Positions 25,746-33,936 of a stretch of DNA of 64,000 nt are shown here, piece after piece. The notes beneath the pieces are model-generated. The model was given only the letters and a program-made list of their open reading frames with translations, made no database searches and was not told the DNA's origin. How positions within the stretch are numbered: the first letter of the stretch is position 1; every line of letters begins with the position of its first letter. The position numbers and the translations under genes are program-made. The DNA comes from Acrocarpospora macrocephala. GTDB taxonomy: Bacteria; Actinomycetota; Actinomycetes; Streptosporangiales; Streptosporangiaceae. The stretch is taken from the NCBI RefSeq assembly GCF_009687865.1, contig NZ_BLAE01000044.1, positions 1-64,000 on the forward strand. The letters run 5' to 3'.

Positions 25746-26840
25746 ATGGCCACCTCAGCACCAAGACTCACGATCACCCTCATCGTGGGTACGGCTGTCG
25801 CCGCCCTGTTGACCGCCATCCCGGCACCCGCTTCGGCCCACCGGATCATGGCGGTGACCCAACCGGGTGGCCTCACCCAGTTCCAGGAGAACGCCCTCGA
25901 AACCAACCGGAAGCTCACACCCGCCGCCGCCCGCGACGCCAAGCCCCTCGAAGTCGTGAAAAAGAACGCGCCGAAGTCAGCCAAGCGCGGCCCGACAGGA
26001 CCGGCCGGAGTCGTGCCGGCGGCAGCTGCGGCAACCCCCGCCGGGAAATCCCTCGCCGCGCTCGACGACATTGAATTCCCCATCAACGTCGGCAAGATCT
26101 TCATCTACAAGGAAGCCACCGACGAGTGGGTCTACTGCTCGGGCACCGTGCTCACCAGCCAGTTCAAGAACGTTGTCGCCACCGCGGGCCACTGCATCGT
26201 CGACCCCGCCACCGGCCAGGTGTACGAACACTGGGCATTCATCCCCGGCTACAACGACGGCCTGCTCAAATGGCCGTACGGGAGTTGGTCGCCGTACATC
26301 GGCTGGGTGTTCGAGGACTGGGCCGTGTTCGGGGATCCCGACTCCGACTACGGGTTCGTGAACGTGTCCAAGCTGGACAGCCAGACCGGCCAGCCTTCCG
26401 GGGCCCGGATCGGCGACTTCGTGGGTGGGAACGGGCTGGCCTGGAATCAGGGGATCGACAAGACGGGGTACGTGTTCGGGTACCCGCATCATGGGCATCT
26501 GGACGGCGACAAGCCGTACAGCGGGTGGACGATGAAGTGGTGTTACGGGACCATCGGGCAGCTGGCTCCGTACCAGGGCGCGGACGCGCACGTCGGATGG
26601 GGACCCCCCATCAACGACCAGATCTGCTCGTTCACCCCCGGCGCCGACGGATCACCGTTCCTGTGGAGCTACAACACCGGCGGCGACGACCCGATGTCCC
26701 GCGTCGGAAACCTCAACTCCGTCATCAGCCGAGTCCGCGACACCGACGGCAACAACCGCTACGACACCTGGACCGGCCCCTACTTCGACGGATACACGAA
26801 GCAGCTGTACGACCTGGCCAACGCGCGCTGGAGTCCCTGA
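25746..26840 (+). CDS. Secreted trypsin-like (V8/S1) serine protease homologue, catalytic Ser apparently replaced
   Basis: 364 residues from the ATG at 25746, with GAAGGAG just upstream and a clear signal peptide (LTITLIVGTAVAALLTAIPA, then PASA). After a Lys/Pro/Ala-rich propeptide-like stretch to about residue 100 comes a chymotrypsin-fold domain: VYCSGTVLTS, the catalytic His in VVATAGHCIVD, and a candidate Asp in DSDYGFVNV. At the place of the nucleophile motif G-x-S-G-G/S-P the sequence is PGADGSPF, so by direct alignment the Ser is Asp and only the following GSP remains. Either the protein is an inactive homologue or the Ser next to Pro is displaced. The gene is alone. A weak second copy of its 3' end may lie at about 26975-27035. 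Confidence 0.8.
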   Translation: MATSAPRLTITLIVGTAVAALLTAIPAPASAHRIMAVTQPGGLTQFQENALETNRKLTPAAARDAKPLEVVKKNAPKSAKRGPTGPAGVVPAAAAATPAGKSLAALDDIEFPINVGKIFIYKEATDEWVYCSGTVLTSQFKNVVATAGHCIVDPATGQVYEHWAFIPGYNDGLLKWPYGSWSPYIGWVFEDWAVFGDPDSDYGFVNVSKLDSQTGQPSGARIGDFVGGNGLAWNQGIDKTGYVFGYPHHGHLDGDKPYSGWTMKWCYGTIGQLAPYQGADAHVGWGPPINDQICSFTPGADGSPFLWSYNTGGDDPMSRVGNLNSVISRVRDTDGNNRYDTWTGPYFDGYTKQLYDLANARWSP

Positions 26841-27038
26841 ACCGGCCGAAGACCAGGCTCGCCGTGTTCCTCCTCCCCCCGGGCAGGGTTCGCGGCCGAC
26901 TCATGGAGATCGCCGAGCGAGGTCATGATCACGTCGTCGACTGAGTAGCATGACCCGGCGGCGATGACCCAATATCCCGTGTCGGCAACCATCGGCCGAG
27001 TCCGTGACACCTACAAATCGACCACCGGCCCCAGGGTC

Positions 27039-28484
27039 TCAGGTTCGCCAGGCTTCGATGACATCCTGCGGTCGCCATAGGACATCGACAGATCGGTGGT
27101 CGACGTCCTGGTTGAGGCCGTTCAGCGAGGAGACGACCAGGCCGGTGGCCAGTGGGTCGTACCCCGGGATCTGGGTGGCGGCGCGGCGCAGTATGTCGAG
27201 GTCATGACCGTCGAAAGGGGTGTTCAGCCACTTGATCGAGCCGGCGAAGAAGATCCGGCCCGCGACCGGTGCGCTGTCGGTGCCGACGAGGTCGATCTCG
27301 GGGTCGAACTGGCGATTCCACCAGCCGCCGACGGCCGCCACCTCTGGCCACGGCAGGTCCCCTGCCAGCCCGGCGAATTCCAGCGATTCCCTGATCAACG
27401 GCTCGACCGCACGGCCGCGCCACGCCGTCCAGCGCCGTTCGACCACCCGGAATGCCGCCTCGTAACGTCCACGGCGGGCCTGTTCGTGCGTCATCCGCAG
27501 TATGCCCAGGTAGAGGCGGAGATTGCTGTCAGCCACCCGATAGAGCGCGGGCTTGCTCGGGCGGGTCGACAACGGTTCATCGAGGGCCAGGATCTGCTTC
27601 TCCACGGCCAGCTGTCGTAGCAGGGGCGACAACGTGCCCGAAGGCAGCGCGCCCTCGCGACTGCCCGCGGTGGCGGCGATGTTGGCGTGCGTACGGTCAC
27701 CGGCCCCGATCGCCTCCATGACTCGCCGGGAGGCGTTCGGATTGGGGAACTCCGCCATCAAAGCCGCCTCAGGCACGCTGAACACGGCGGCGGCGGGGTC
27801 GGCGGCCTCCTGCTTCAGGAAATCCATCGCGGGCATGCCATGCGGCCAGGTTCGCACGATGCCGGGCAATCCACCGGAGACCAGAACCGCGTCGATGGCG
27901 TCCGGTGCCGCGAGCCCCAGCGCGTCGCCGGTGTCGGCCGGGTTCAACGCCCCCAGGACCAGGTTGTCGGCACGCCCGTAGAAGGGCCGGTCATAGGCGG
28001 TCAACCGCTCCATCATGTGCAGATCACTGCCAAGCAGGAGAAGCAGCACCGGCCTCGACGAGAACAGCCGGTCCCAAGCCGTCTGCAAGGCCCCATCGAA
28101 GAGACTGTCCTGCTCGGAAAGCCAGGGCAGCTCATCCAGCACGATCACACACGGCGTCGGCGGCAACACCGAGGCCAGCGCACGAAACACGTCAGGCCAG
28201 CTTCCTCCGCCAAGCGCGGGCACCAGCGCCGGATCCGTCGGTAGGGATGACTCCCTCAAATCCGCCAAGAACGACGCGACCGCTTCGACGGGCGAGGCTC
28301 CCTTCGTCGCGGTCGAGAAGACGTATGGAACCCCCGCCCGATCACAGAACTCCTGCACCAGCCGGGATTTCCCGACCTGACGTCGCCCCCGCACCGCCAC
28401 GGCGACGCCCGCACCCGAAGCCTCCACCCGCTGAAGCCTCTTGCCGAGCAGCGACAGCTCTGTCTTCCTGCCAATGAACTCCAT
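27039..28484 (-). CDS. AAA ATPase with DUF234-like C-terminal domain
   Basis: 481 residues. Walker A is GRRQVGKSRLVQEF at about residues 33-46 and Walker B is CVIVLDELPWL at about 114-124. Sensor-like LLLLLGSDLHMME and a winged-helix region (RRVMEAIGAGDRTHANIAAT) follow. The C-terminus (WTAWRGRAVEPLIRESLEFA, then WWNRQFDPEIDLVG) matches the DUF234 region of archaeal-type ATPases, whose ExD pattern resembles a PD-(D/E)xK nuclease half-site. The family is widespread; its role is poorly known, with proposals in DNA transactions and mobile-element biology. It stands alone, with two tandem palindrome-like sites directly before its start, so autoregulation is plausible. Confidence 0.82.
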   Translation of the reverse strand: MEFIGRKTELSLLGKRLQRVEASGAGVAVAVRGRRQVGKSRLVQEFCDRAGVPYVFSTATKGASPVEAVASFLADLRESSLPTDPALVPALGGGSWPDVFRALASVLPPTPCVIVLDELPWLSEQDSLFDGALQTAWDRLFSSRPVLLLLLGSDLHMMERLTAYDRPFYGRADNLVLGALNPADTGDALGLAAPDAIDAVLVSGGLPGIVRTWPHGMPAMDFLKQEAADPAAAVFSVPEAALMAEFPNPNASRRVMEAIGAGDRTHANIAATAGSREGALPSGTLSPLLRQLAVEKQILALDEPLSTRPSKPALYRVADSNLRLYLGILRMTHEQARRGRYEAAFRVVERRWTAWRGRAVEPLIRESLEFAGLAGDLPWPEVAAVGGWWNRQFDPEIDLVGTDSAPVAGRIFFAGSIKWLNTPFDGHDLDILRRAATQIPGYDPLATGLVVSSLNGLNQDVDHRSVDVLWRPQDVIEAWRT

Positions 28485-28494
28485 GCCAACCTTC

Positions 28495-28524
28495 GTAGAT
28501 TCAGTCTATGTAGATTCAATCTAC
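28495..28524. promoter_or_regulatory. Tandem 15-bp palindromic sites before the AAA ATPase
   Basis: GTAGATTCAATCTAC (28510-28524) is a perfect palindrome with a central C. It is preceded head to tail, without spacer, by GTAGATTCAGTCTAT (28495-28509), the same sequence with two changes. The sites lie 11 to 40 bases upstream of the ATG at 28484, where a promoter or operator is expected. They are AT-rich in a GC-rich genome. Confidence 0.6.
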
Positions 28525-28583
28525 CAAGTGCCGAGCCGGGTCACCTGAGAGCTAGGCCTCGCGGAGGTCACACCCGCTAGCGA

Positions 28584-30053
28584 TCAGCTTGGGTGGGCAG
28601 GTCCGCGCCAGGGGTCGCCGCCGCTGTTCCCGGTCCATCGATCACGCGTGTTCGCCTGGTTGAAGAGGGGAACCTCCCCCAGGCTCTTCGGGAACTGCGC
28701 GGTGTGCTCGCCGGTGTCGTCGTAGCCGGTGCTCCGCAGGCGGGACGGGATGCGGGCCTCGACCTCGTGAATCCAGCCAAGCCTGCGGCCGACCCGGACG
28801 CGGACCTGGTCGCCCTCGCCGAGCCGCCCCCAGTCCTGCTCCCCGATCCCAAACGCCTTGACCCTCTGGTCACGGCCCTCGTCGATCGCGCACCAGTGGA
28901 TGTACTTGGCATTGTCCTCCCCCGAGGAGGTCTGGACCCGGCGAAGCCGTACCACCTGGCCCTCGACCCTCTCCCCGGTGGCCAGGTCGATTGCGGCGGA
29001 GGCAAGGGGAAGCGCGGCCACGGCAAGGCCGGCCGTCCACGCGCCGGGCAGCACCAGTCCAGTGGGCCAGGCGTCGAACGCCGAGGCGATCAGCAGCGCG
29101 ATCCACGTCCAGAACCCGGTGAACGCGCCTGCGGCCAGCCCACGAAGGATCGTGGGACCCACCGGACGCCCCCAAAGGAGCCGCGACGGGTAGCGCACGT
29201 GCACCACATGCCACAGACCGCCGTAATCAGACCAGGCGCGGCGATCGTCGGCCGGAGTGCTGACCGGCAGCCCGGCCACGGCGCGCGGGGCCAGGCCGAG
29301 CACCGCCGCGAACGCCAGATGGCGCCCCCAGATCGTGACCGAGGCGGCGGGCTGCTCGGCGAACCGGCCGCCGGACAAGTGCTCGCGGACTCCCAGCCAG
29401 TATCTGGCGCGCTGCGCGCCCAGCGCCGTGCCGCGCTCGCCGTTCAACCGGCCCATCAGGGTGACGAGCAGGAAGAACAGCACGACGGCCGCACCGATAC
29501 CCGCGTCGCCCTCAGGGTCGGAGACAGCGGTCGCGATACCGGCCGCCGCCGCGGGCACCCCGGCCGCTGCGGTGAGCAGCACGGCGTGCGCCCGGCTCCA
29601 GCGAGCCTGCGACAGGCCGCGCGACCGGGCGTCGGCGATCACCTTCCGCCGGAAGCTCCGCCACCAGCGGCCCAGGTCCCGCGCTCCCTCGGCGAGGGCC
29701 CCCGTCGCCACCACGCCGTCGACCGCCAGGCCGCGCACGTGATCGTAGACGAGCTTCTCGTACGGCCGCAGGTTGCCGGGATCACGGCGGAGCCGTACCA
29801 GGGAGAGTTCGGGGCCGACGTCCTCGATCCCGACCACGCCCCTGGCGGCGAGGTCGAGCAGGGTGGCGGCGGAGGCCTCGTCGCACAGCCGCCAGCCTCC
29901 GGTGATGAGGTCGACGACCGCTGGAGGCTCATCGGCCAGTTCGGCGGTGGCCGGTCCCGCGGCGACATCGGGGTTGCGGGTGGTGTAGGCCAGCGCGAGC
30001 AGGAGCAGGAGCCACAGGCCGGTGGCGACGGCCGCGGCAAGCCACAGAGCCAT
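28584..30053 (-). CDS. DUF2207-like membrane protein
   Basis: 489 residues. There is an N-terminal membrane helix (LAAAVATGLWLLLLLALAYT), then a cytoplasmic winged-helix-like segment (LITGGWRLCDEASAATLLDL, then RGVVGIEDVG). Two closely spaced helices follow (AVLLTAAAGVPAAAAGIAT and GAAVVLFFLLVTLMG), another pair lies at about residues 315-365, and a soluble C-terminal beta domain closes the protein. The pattern fits DUF2207-type proteins, which commonly travel with LemA. Here the LemA gene ends one base before this start, so the two form an operon. The function is unknown. Confidence 0.75.
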   Translation of the reverse strand: MALWLAAAVATGLWLLLLLALAYTTRNPDVAAGPATAELADEPPAVVDLITGGWRLCDEASAATLLDLAARGVVGIEDVGPELSLVRLRRDPGNLRPYEKLVYDHVRGLAVDGVVATGALAEGARDLGRWWRSFRRKVIADARSRGLSQARWSRAHAVLLTAAAGVPAAAAGIATAVSDPEGDAGIGAAVVLFFLLVTLMGRLNGERGTALGAQRARYWLGVREHLSGGRFAEQPAASVTIWGRHLAFAAVLGLAPRAVAGLPVSTPADDRRAWSDYGGLWHVVHVRYPSRLLWGRPVGPTILRGLAAGAFTGFWTWIALLIASAFDAWPTGLVLPGAWTAGLAVAALPLASAAIDLATGERVEGQVVRLRRVQTSSGEDNAKYIHWCAIDEGRDQRVKAFGIGEQDWGRLGEGDQVRVRVGRRLGWIHEVEARIPSRLRSTGYDDTGEHTAQFPKSLGEVPLFNQANTRDRWTGNSGGDPWRGPAHPS

Positions 30054-30054
30054 G

Positions 30055-30606
30055 TCAGAACCGGACCCGCACTGGGCCGCGCTCCTCGTCGGGAGCCCGG
30101 AAGTACTCGCGCCGCCTGAACCCGGCCGCCGCCGCGACGATGTTGGCCGGGATGGTCTCGACCGCGTTGTTGTACGCCAGGACGGCGTCGTTGTAGTACT
30201 GCCGCGAGTAAGCGATCCGGTTCTCGGTCACCGACAGTTCCTCGGCGAGTTCGCTGAAGTTCTGGCTGGCCTTGAGGTCCGGGTACGCCTCGGCCAGCGC
30301 GAACAGGTTCTTGAGGGCGCCGGTCAACAGGTCCTCCGCCGCCGCGTGCTCCCGCGGGGTGCTCGCGCCGACGGCGCGGCCTCGGGCCGCGACCACCGCC
30401 TCCAGCGCGCCCCGCTCGTGCGCGGCGTACCCCTTGACGGTCTCCACCAGGTTGGGCACGAGGTCGTGTCGCCGTTTGAGCTGGACGTCAACCTGCGCCC
30501 AGGCGTTGTCCACGGCGTTGCGCTTGCGGACCAAGCCGTTGTACACCCCGATGAACAGGACGGCGACGAGGACGACAAGTGCGACGAGGACGATGAGGGG
30601 GGTCAT
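30055..30606 (-). CDS. LemA family protein
   Basis: 183 residues, ATG with GAGGAG five bases upstream. One N-terminal membrane helix (PLIVLVALVVLVAVLFIGVY) is followed by the LemA signature YNGLVRKRNAVDNAWAQVDV, QLKRRHDLVPNLVETVKGYA, the long coiled helices and the ending SRQYYNDAVLAYNNAVETIP / N-I-V-A. LemA proteins are N-out membrane-anchored helical bundles of unknown biochemical role, nearly always next to DUF2207 or TPM-domain genes, as here. Confidence 0.88.
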   Translation of the reverse strand: MTPLIVLVALVVLVAVLFIGVYNGLVRKRNAVDNAWAQVDVQLKRRHDLVPNLVETVKGYAAHERGALEAVVAARGRAVGASTPREHAAAEDLLTGALKNLFALAEAYPDLKASQNFSELAEELSVTENRIAYSRQYYNDAVLAYNNAVETIPANIVAAAAGFRRREYFRAPDEERGPVRVRF

Positions 30607-30785
30607 TGGGGCTCCTCGCTGTGGAACATTGAGGACGGTAGAGCGTCCGGTCCCATATGACCAACACGTGCTTGCACAGCACTTGCATCGCCGGACGCAC
30701 CGATGCTGACGGGAGTCATCTGACCGCTACTCGGGGGAAACACGGGTGAAACAGGGCGGCGCTGTCATGAAGGGGACTCACTCCG
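30607..30785. other. Divergent spacer between lemA and the guanidine riboswitch
   Basis: 179 bases without a gene. It must hold the promoter for the riboswitch-led operon on the plus strand and the promoter for the LemA operon on the minus strand. No strong consensus hexamers could be picked out. Confidence 0.5.
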
Positions 30786-30902
30786 ATGGGTGGGGCGCAC
30801 CTAGGGTTCCGTTCTGGCCGGTGGGCTGGGGGCTGGTCCGAGAGGTGCAGGCGGGCGCCTGAGCGGCGGCCGTTCCACGGCGGGAGAAAAGCCCGGGAGA
30901 CA
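30786..30902 (+). promoter_or_regulatory. Guanidine-I riboswitch (ykkC-yxkD class) aptamer
   Basis: The three conserved blocks of the guanidine-I aptamer are present in the correct order and orientation: ACCTAGGGTTCCG (30799-30811), CTGGTCCGAGAG (30833-30844), and ACGGCGGGAGAAAAGCCCGG (30877-30896) followed by GAGA. The two last blocks are the strongly conserved P1/P1a flanking and loop elements of this class. The aptamer ends about 50 bases before the GTG start of the agmatinase-like gene. A small GCCTC/GAGGC hairpin (about 30915-30931) and the GAGGAG ribosome site (30941-30946) lie between. In known members guanidine binding turns on the downstream genes; whether control here is by termination or by access to the ribosome site is not clear. 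Confidence 0.92.
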
Positions 30903-30951
30903 GTCATTCCGGCTGCCTCTGTGTATGAGGCTTTCCCGATGAGGAGTGCCC

Positions 30952-32073
30952 GTGGGACACCTTCACCACAACTACGGACCCGAGGCGCGGAACGCGGTCG
31001 AGCGTGAGGCGATGCTGCCCACGACGATGCACGAGCGGGAGATCGCGCGCGGGCTCGAATACGGCCTGCCGGGGGCGGATTCCATTGTGGATCGCAGCAT
31101 CCCGACGTTCTCCCGGGGAGAGTTGCCGCATTTCGCGGGCATCAACACCTTCCTCAAAGCACCATATGTCGAAGATGTCAGGAAATGCGGCGAGTTCGAT
31201 GTAGCCATTCTGGGGGCGCCCTTCGATGGGGGCACCACCTATCGGTCGGGGACTCGTTTCGGACCGCAGGGGATTCGGAAGATATCCGCGTTGTACGGGC
31301 CGTACAGCTTCGAGCTGGGGGTTGACCTGCGGGAATCCATTACGATGTGTGATTTGGGGGATATTTTCACCATCCCCGCGAACATCGAGAAGACCTTCGA
31401 CCAGATCTCGAAGGGCGTCTCGCATGTGTACGGCTCGGGCGCGTTTCCCGTCATTCTCGGGGGCGACCACTCGATCGGCTACCCCACCGTGCGCGGCATC
31501 GCCGAACACCATTCCGGAAATATCGGAATCATCCATTTCGATCGGCATGTGGACACCCAGGAAACCGACCTGGACGAGCGCATGCACACCACGCCCTGGT
31601 TCCACGCCACCGATATCCCGAATGTCCCCGCCAAGAACCTCGTACAGATCGGGATCGGCGGCTGGCAGGCGCCCCGGCCGGGAGTGAAGGTCGGTCGCGA
31701 GCGCGGGACCACGATCATGACGGTGACCGACTGCGTGGAAATGGGGATCGATCGGGCGGCCGAGCGCGCGCTGGAGGTCGCCTGGGACGGCGCGGAGGCG
31801 GTGTGGCTGTCGTTCGACGTGGACTGCCTGGACGCCGCGTTCGTGCCGGGCACCGGCTGGCCCGAGCCGGGCGGGTTCCTGCCGCGTGAGGTGCTGAAGT
31901 TCATCCAGCTCATCGCGGACGCCCGGCCGCTGGCCGGGATCGAGGTGGTGGAGTGCTCCCCGCCGTACGACAACGCCGATATCACCTCTCTTATCGCCAC
32001 CCGCGTGATTTGCGACACCCTCGGGTGCTTGGTCCGCGCGGGCCACCTCCCCAAGAAGAAGGGAGCGGCGTGA
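30952..32073 (+). CDS. Agmatinase/ureohydrolase-family enzyme, probable guanidine hydrolase
   Basis: 373 residues from the GTG at 30952 (GAGGAG six bases upstream; an in-frame GTG at 30946 overlaps that site). The arginase fold is shown by the metal-ligand motifs GGDHSIG, HFDRHVDTQE and SFDVDCLD, by APFDGGTTYRSGTRFGPQGI near the N-terminus, and by the end IEVVECSPPYDNADITSLIA. The second motif has Arg where arginases have D-A-H-x-D. The enzyme sits under a guanidine-I riboswitch and in front of an ABC importer. The guanidine-hydrolysing members of this family (nickel enzymes that release urea and ammonia) are therefore a better guess than agmatinase. That assignment is from context. The stop overlaps the ATG of the binding-protein gene (TGATG). 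Confidence 0.85.
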   Translation: MGHLHHNYGPEARNAVEREAMLPTTMHEREIARGLEYGLPGADSIVDRSIPTFSRGELPHFAGINTFLKAPYVEDVRKCGEFDVAILGAPFDGGTTYRSGTRFGPQGIRKISALYGPYSFELGVDLRESITMCDLGDIFTIPANIEKTFDQISKGVSHVYGSGAFPVILGGDHSIGYPTVRGIAEHHSGNIGIIHFDRHVDTQETDLDERMHTTPWFHATDIPNVPAKNLVQIGIGGWQAPRPGVKVGRERGTTIMTVTDCVEMGIDRAAERALEVAWDGAEAVWLSFDVDCLDAAFVPGTGWPEPGGFLPREVLKFIQLIADARPLAGIEVVECSPPYDNADITSLIATRVICDTLGCLVRAGHLPKKKGAA

Positions 32074-33062
32074 TGTTCCGTCGCTTACTGCCCGCCCTGG
32101 CCGCCCTCGCCCTGTTCGGTACGGCATGCGCCAGCGAACCCGAAGCCACCCCCTCGGCCGCCCCGGCCGCCACGGAGAAGATCACCCTGGGCTTCAGCGC
32201 CTGGCCGGGCTGGTTCCCCTGGCAGGTGGCCGCCGAGCAGGGCCTGTTCGAGAAGAACGGCGTGCAGGTGGAGCTGAAGTATTTCGACAGCTACACCGAC
32301 TCGCTGAACGCGCTGGCCACGGGGACGATCGACGCCAACAGCCAGACCTTGAACGACACGCTGGCCTCGGTCGCGGGCGGCGCCAAGCAGAGCATCGTGC
32401 TGGTGAACGACAACTCCACCGGCAACGACCAGATCATCGCGGCGCCCGAGATCAAGACGCTGGCCGACCTCAAGGGGAAGACGGTCGCGGCCGAGCAGGG
32501 CACGGTCGATCATTACCTGCTGCTGCTCGCGTTGCGCAAGGCGGGGCTGACCGAGGCGGATGTGCAGTTCACCCCGATGCTGACCGACGCCGCGGCGGCC
32601 GCGTTCGTGGCGGGGCAGGTGGACGCGGTGGGCGCGTTCGCGCCGTTCACCTCGACCGCGCTGCAGCGGGAGGGCAGCAAGGCGATCGCCACCTCGGCGG
32701 ACTTCCCGGGCGCGATTCCCGATCATCTGGTGGTGACGAAGGATCTGCTGGGCCGGGACGAGAAGGCGGTGCAGGGCCTGGTCGCGACCTGGTTCGACAC
32801 GATCGAGTGGATCGCCGCGAACCGGCCGAAAGCGCTGGAGATCATGGCCAAGCGGGGCGGGGTGAGCGTGGCCGACTACGAGACGTACGACAAGGGGACG
32901 ACGATCTTCAGTTTGGAGCAGAACCGGGAGGCGTTCACGACCGACCTGCCCGCTCAGGCCAAGCTGATCTCCGACTTCCTGGTGTCGACCAAGCTGGTGG
33001 ACAGCGCGCCGCCGCTGGACGGCCTGTTCGAGCCCAAGTTCGTCCAGGCAGTCCAGCCGTGA
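32073..33062 (+). CDS. ABC importer substrate-binding lipoprotein, probably for guanidine
   Basis: 329 residues from the ATG at 32073. There is a lipoprotein signal peptide (MFRRLLPALAALALFGTAC, lipid Cys followed by ASEPE). The body is of the SsuA/TauA/NrtA (NMT1-like) periplasmic-binding type: KITLGFSAWPGWFPWQVAAE, GLFEKNGVQVELKYFDSYTD, ALATGTIDANSQTLND, ADLKGKTVAAEQGTVDHYLL. Proteins of this type are often mis-annotated as nitrate, sulfonate or taurine binders when they sit under guanidine riboswitches. It is translationally coupled to the enzyme upstream. The ligand is inferred. Confidence 0.85.
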   Translation: MFRRLLPALAALALFGTACASEPEATPSAAPAATEKITLGFSAWPGWFPWQVAAEQGLFEKNGVQVELKYFDSYTDSLNALATGTIDANSQTLNDTLASVAGGAKQSIVLVNDNSTGNDQIIAAPEIKTLADLKGKTVAAEQGTVDHYLLLLALRKAGLTEADVQFTPMLTDAAAAAFVAGQVDAVGAFAPFTSTALQREGSKAIATSADFPGAIPDHLVVTKDLLGRDEKAVQGLVATWFDTIEWIAANRPKALEIMAKRGGVSVADYETYDKGTTIFSLEQNREAFTTDLPAQAKLISDFLVSTKLVDSAPPLDGLFEPKFVQAVQP

Positions 33063-33111
33063 CCGGGATCCGCCCGCCCGACATTTCCCGAAATTTCGTC
33101 AGGCGTTCGGG

Positions 33112-33936
33112 ATGGTGAGCGTGCGGTCGGCTCCGCCGGAAATACGGGCGACGCCACGGCGGGTCAAGCTGCTCAAGACCGACGTGTCGCGCCGGACCGC
33201 GTGGATCCTGCGGGCGGCCTCGATTCTGGTGCCGCTCGCGGGCTGGTGGGCGCTGAGCGTGAGCGGCCTGGTCGAGGACACGTTCCTGCCGTCCCCGCCC
33301 GACGTGTGGGCGGCGGGCCTGACCATGGTCGAGAGCGGCGATCTGCCCGCCGACCTGCTGGCCAGCCTGGGCCGGATCGGCGCGGGCTTCGGCGCGGCCG
33401 TGCTGATCGCGGTGCCGCTCGGGTTCGCGATGGGCACGCTGGGGTGGGCGCAGCCGCTGCTGGAGCCGGTGATCGGCATCCTGCGCTACCTGCCCGCCTC
33501 GGCGTTCATCCCGCTGCTGATCATCTGGCTCGGCATCGGCGAGACCTCGAAGATCGCCCTGCTCGTGCTCGGGGTGGTCTTCTTCAACACGCTGATGACC
33601 GCCGACGTGGTCCGCCAGGTGCCGGCCCGGTTGCTGGAGGTCTCGGCCATCCTCGGCGCCGGCCGGGCCCGGGTGGCCGCGCGGGTCGTCTTCCCGTACG
33701 CGCTGCCGGGCATTCTGGACGCGATGCGGGTCAACGCGGCGGCGGCCTGGAACTTCGTGGTCGTGGCCGAACTGATCGCGGCGACGTCCGGGCTCGGCTA
33801 CCGGATCACCCGGGCGCAGCGATTCCTGCAGACCGATCGTATTTTCGCCATCCTCATCGTGATCGGGCTGATCGGCCTGACCATCGACATCACGCTCCGG
33901 CTCGTCCGGGCCCGCGTCGGACGGTGGGCGCAATGA
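33112..33936 (+). CDS. ABC importer permease (SsuC/TauC type)
   Basis: 274 residues. The BinDing-protein-dependent transport fold has about six membrane helices (first about residues 34-52, AASILVPLAGWWALSVSG). The EAA-loop equivalent is at about 178-200 (EVSAILGAGRARVAARVVFP with YALPGILDAMR following). The segment FLPSPPDVWAAG ahead of the core is typical of the nitrate/sulfonate/guanidine-type permeases. A 49-base gap follows the binding protein; the end overlaps the ATPase start by ATGA. Confidence 0.87.
   Translation: MVSVRSAPPEIRATPRRVKLLKTDVSRRTAWILRAASILVPLAGWWALSVSGLVEDTFLPSPPDVWAAGLTMVESGDLPADLLASLGRIGAGFGAAVLIAVPLGFAMGTLGWAQPLLEPVIGILRYLPASAFIPLLIIWLGIGETSKIALLVLGVVFFNTLMTADVVRQVPARLLEVSAILGAGRARVAARVVFPYALPGILDAMRVNAAAAWNFVVVAELIAATSGLGYRITRAQRFLQTDRIFAILIVIGLIGLTIDITLRLVRARVGRWAQ

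Noticed and set aside
27096-28477. Plus-strand frames opposite the AAA ATPase
   Set aside because: Arg/Pro/Gly-rich shadows without motifs; the minus strand carries intact Walker A and B.
30952-32073. Plain agmatinase in polyamine metabolism
   Set aside because: The guanidine-I aptamer in front and the coupled ABC importer make guanidine the more likely substrate. Agmatinase activity is not excluded.
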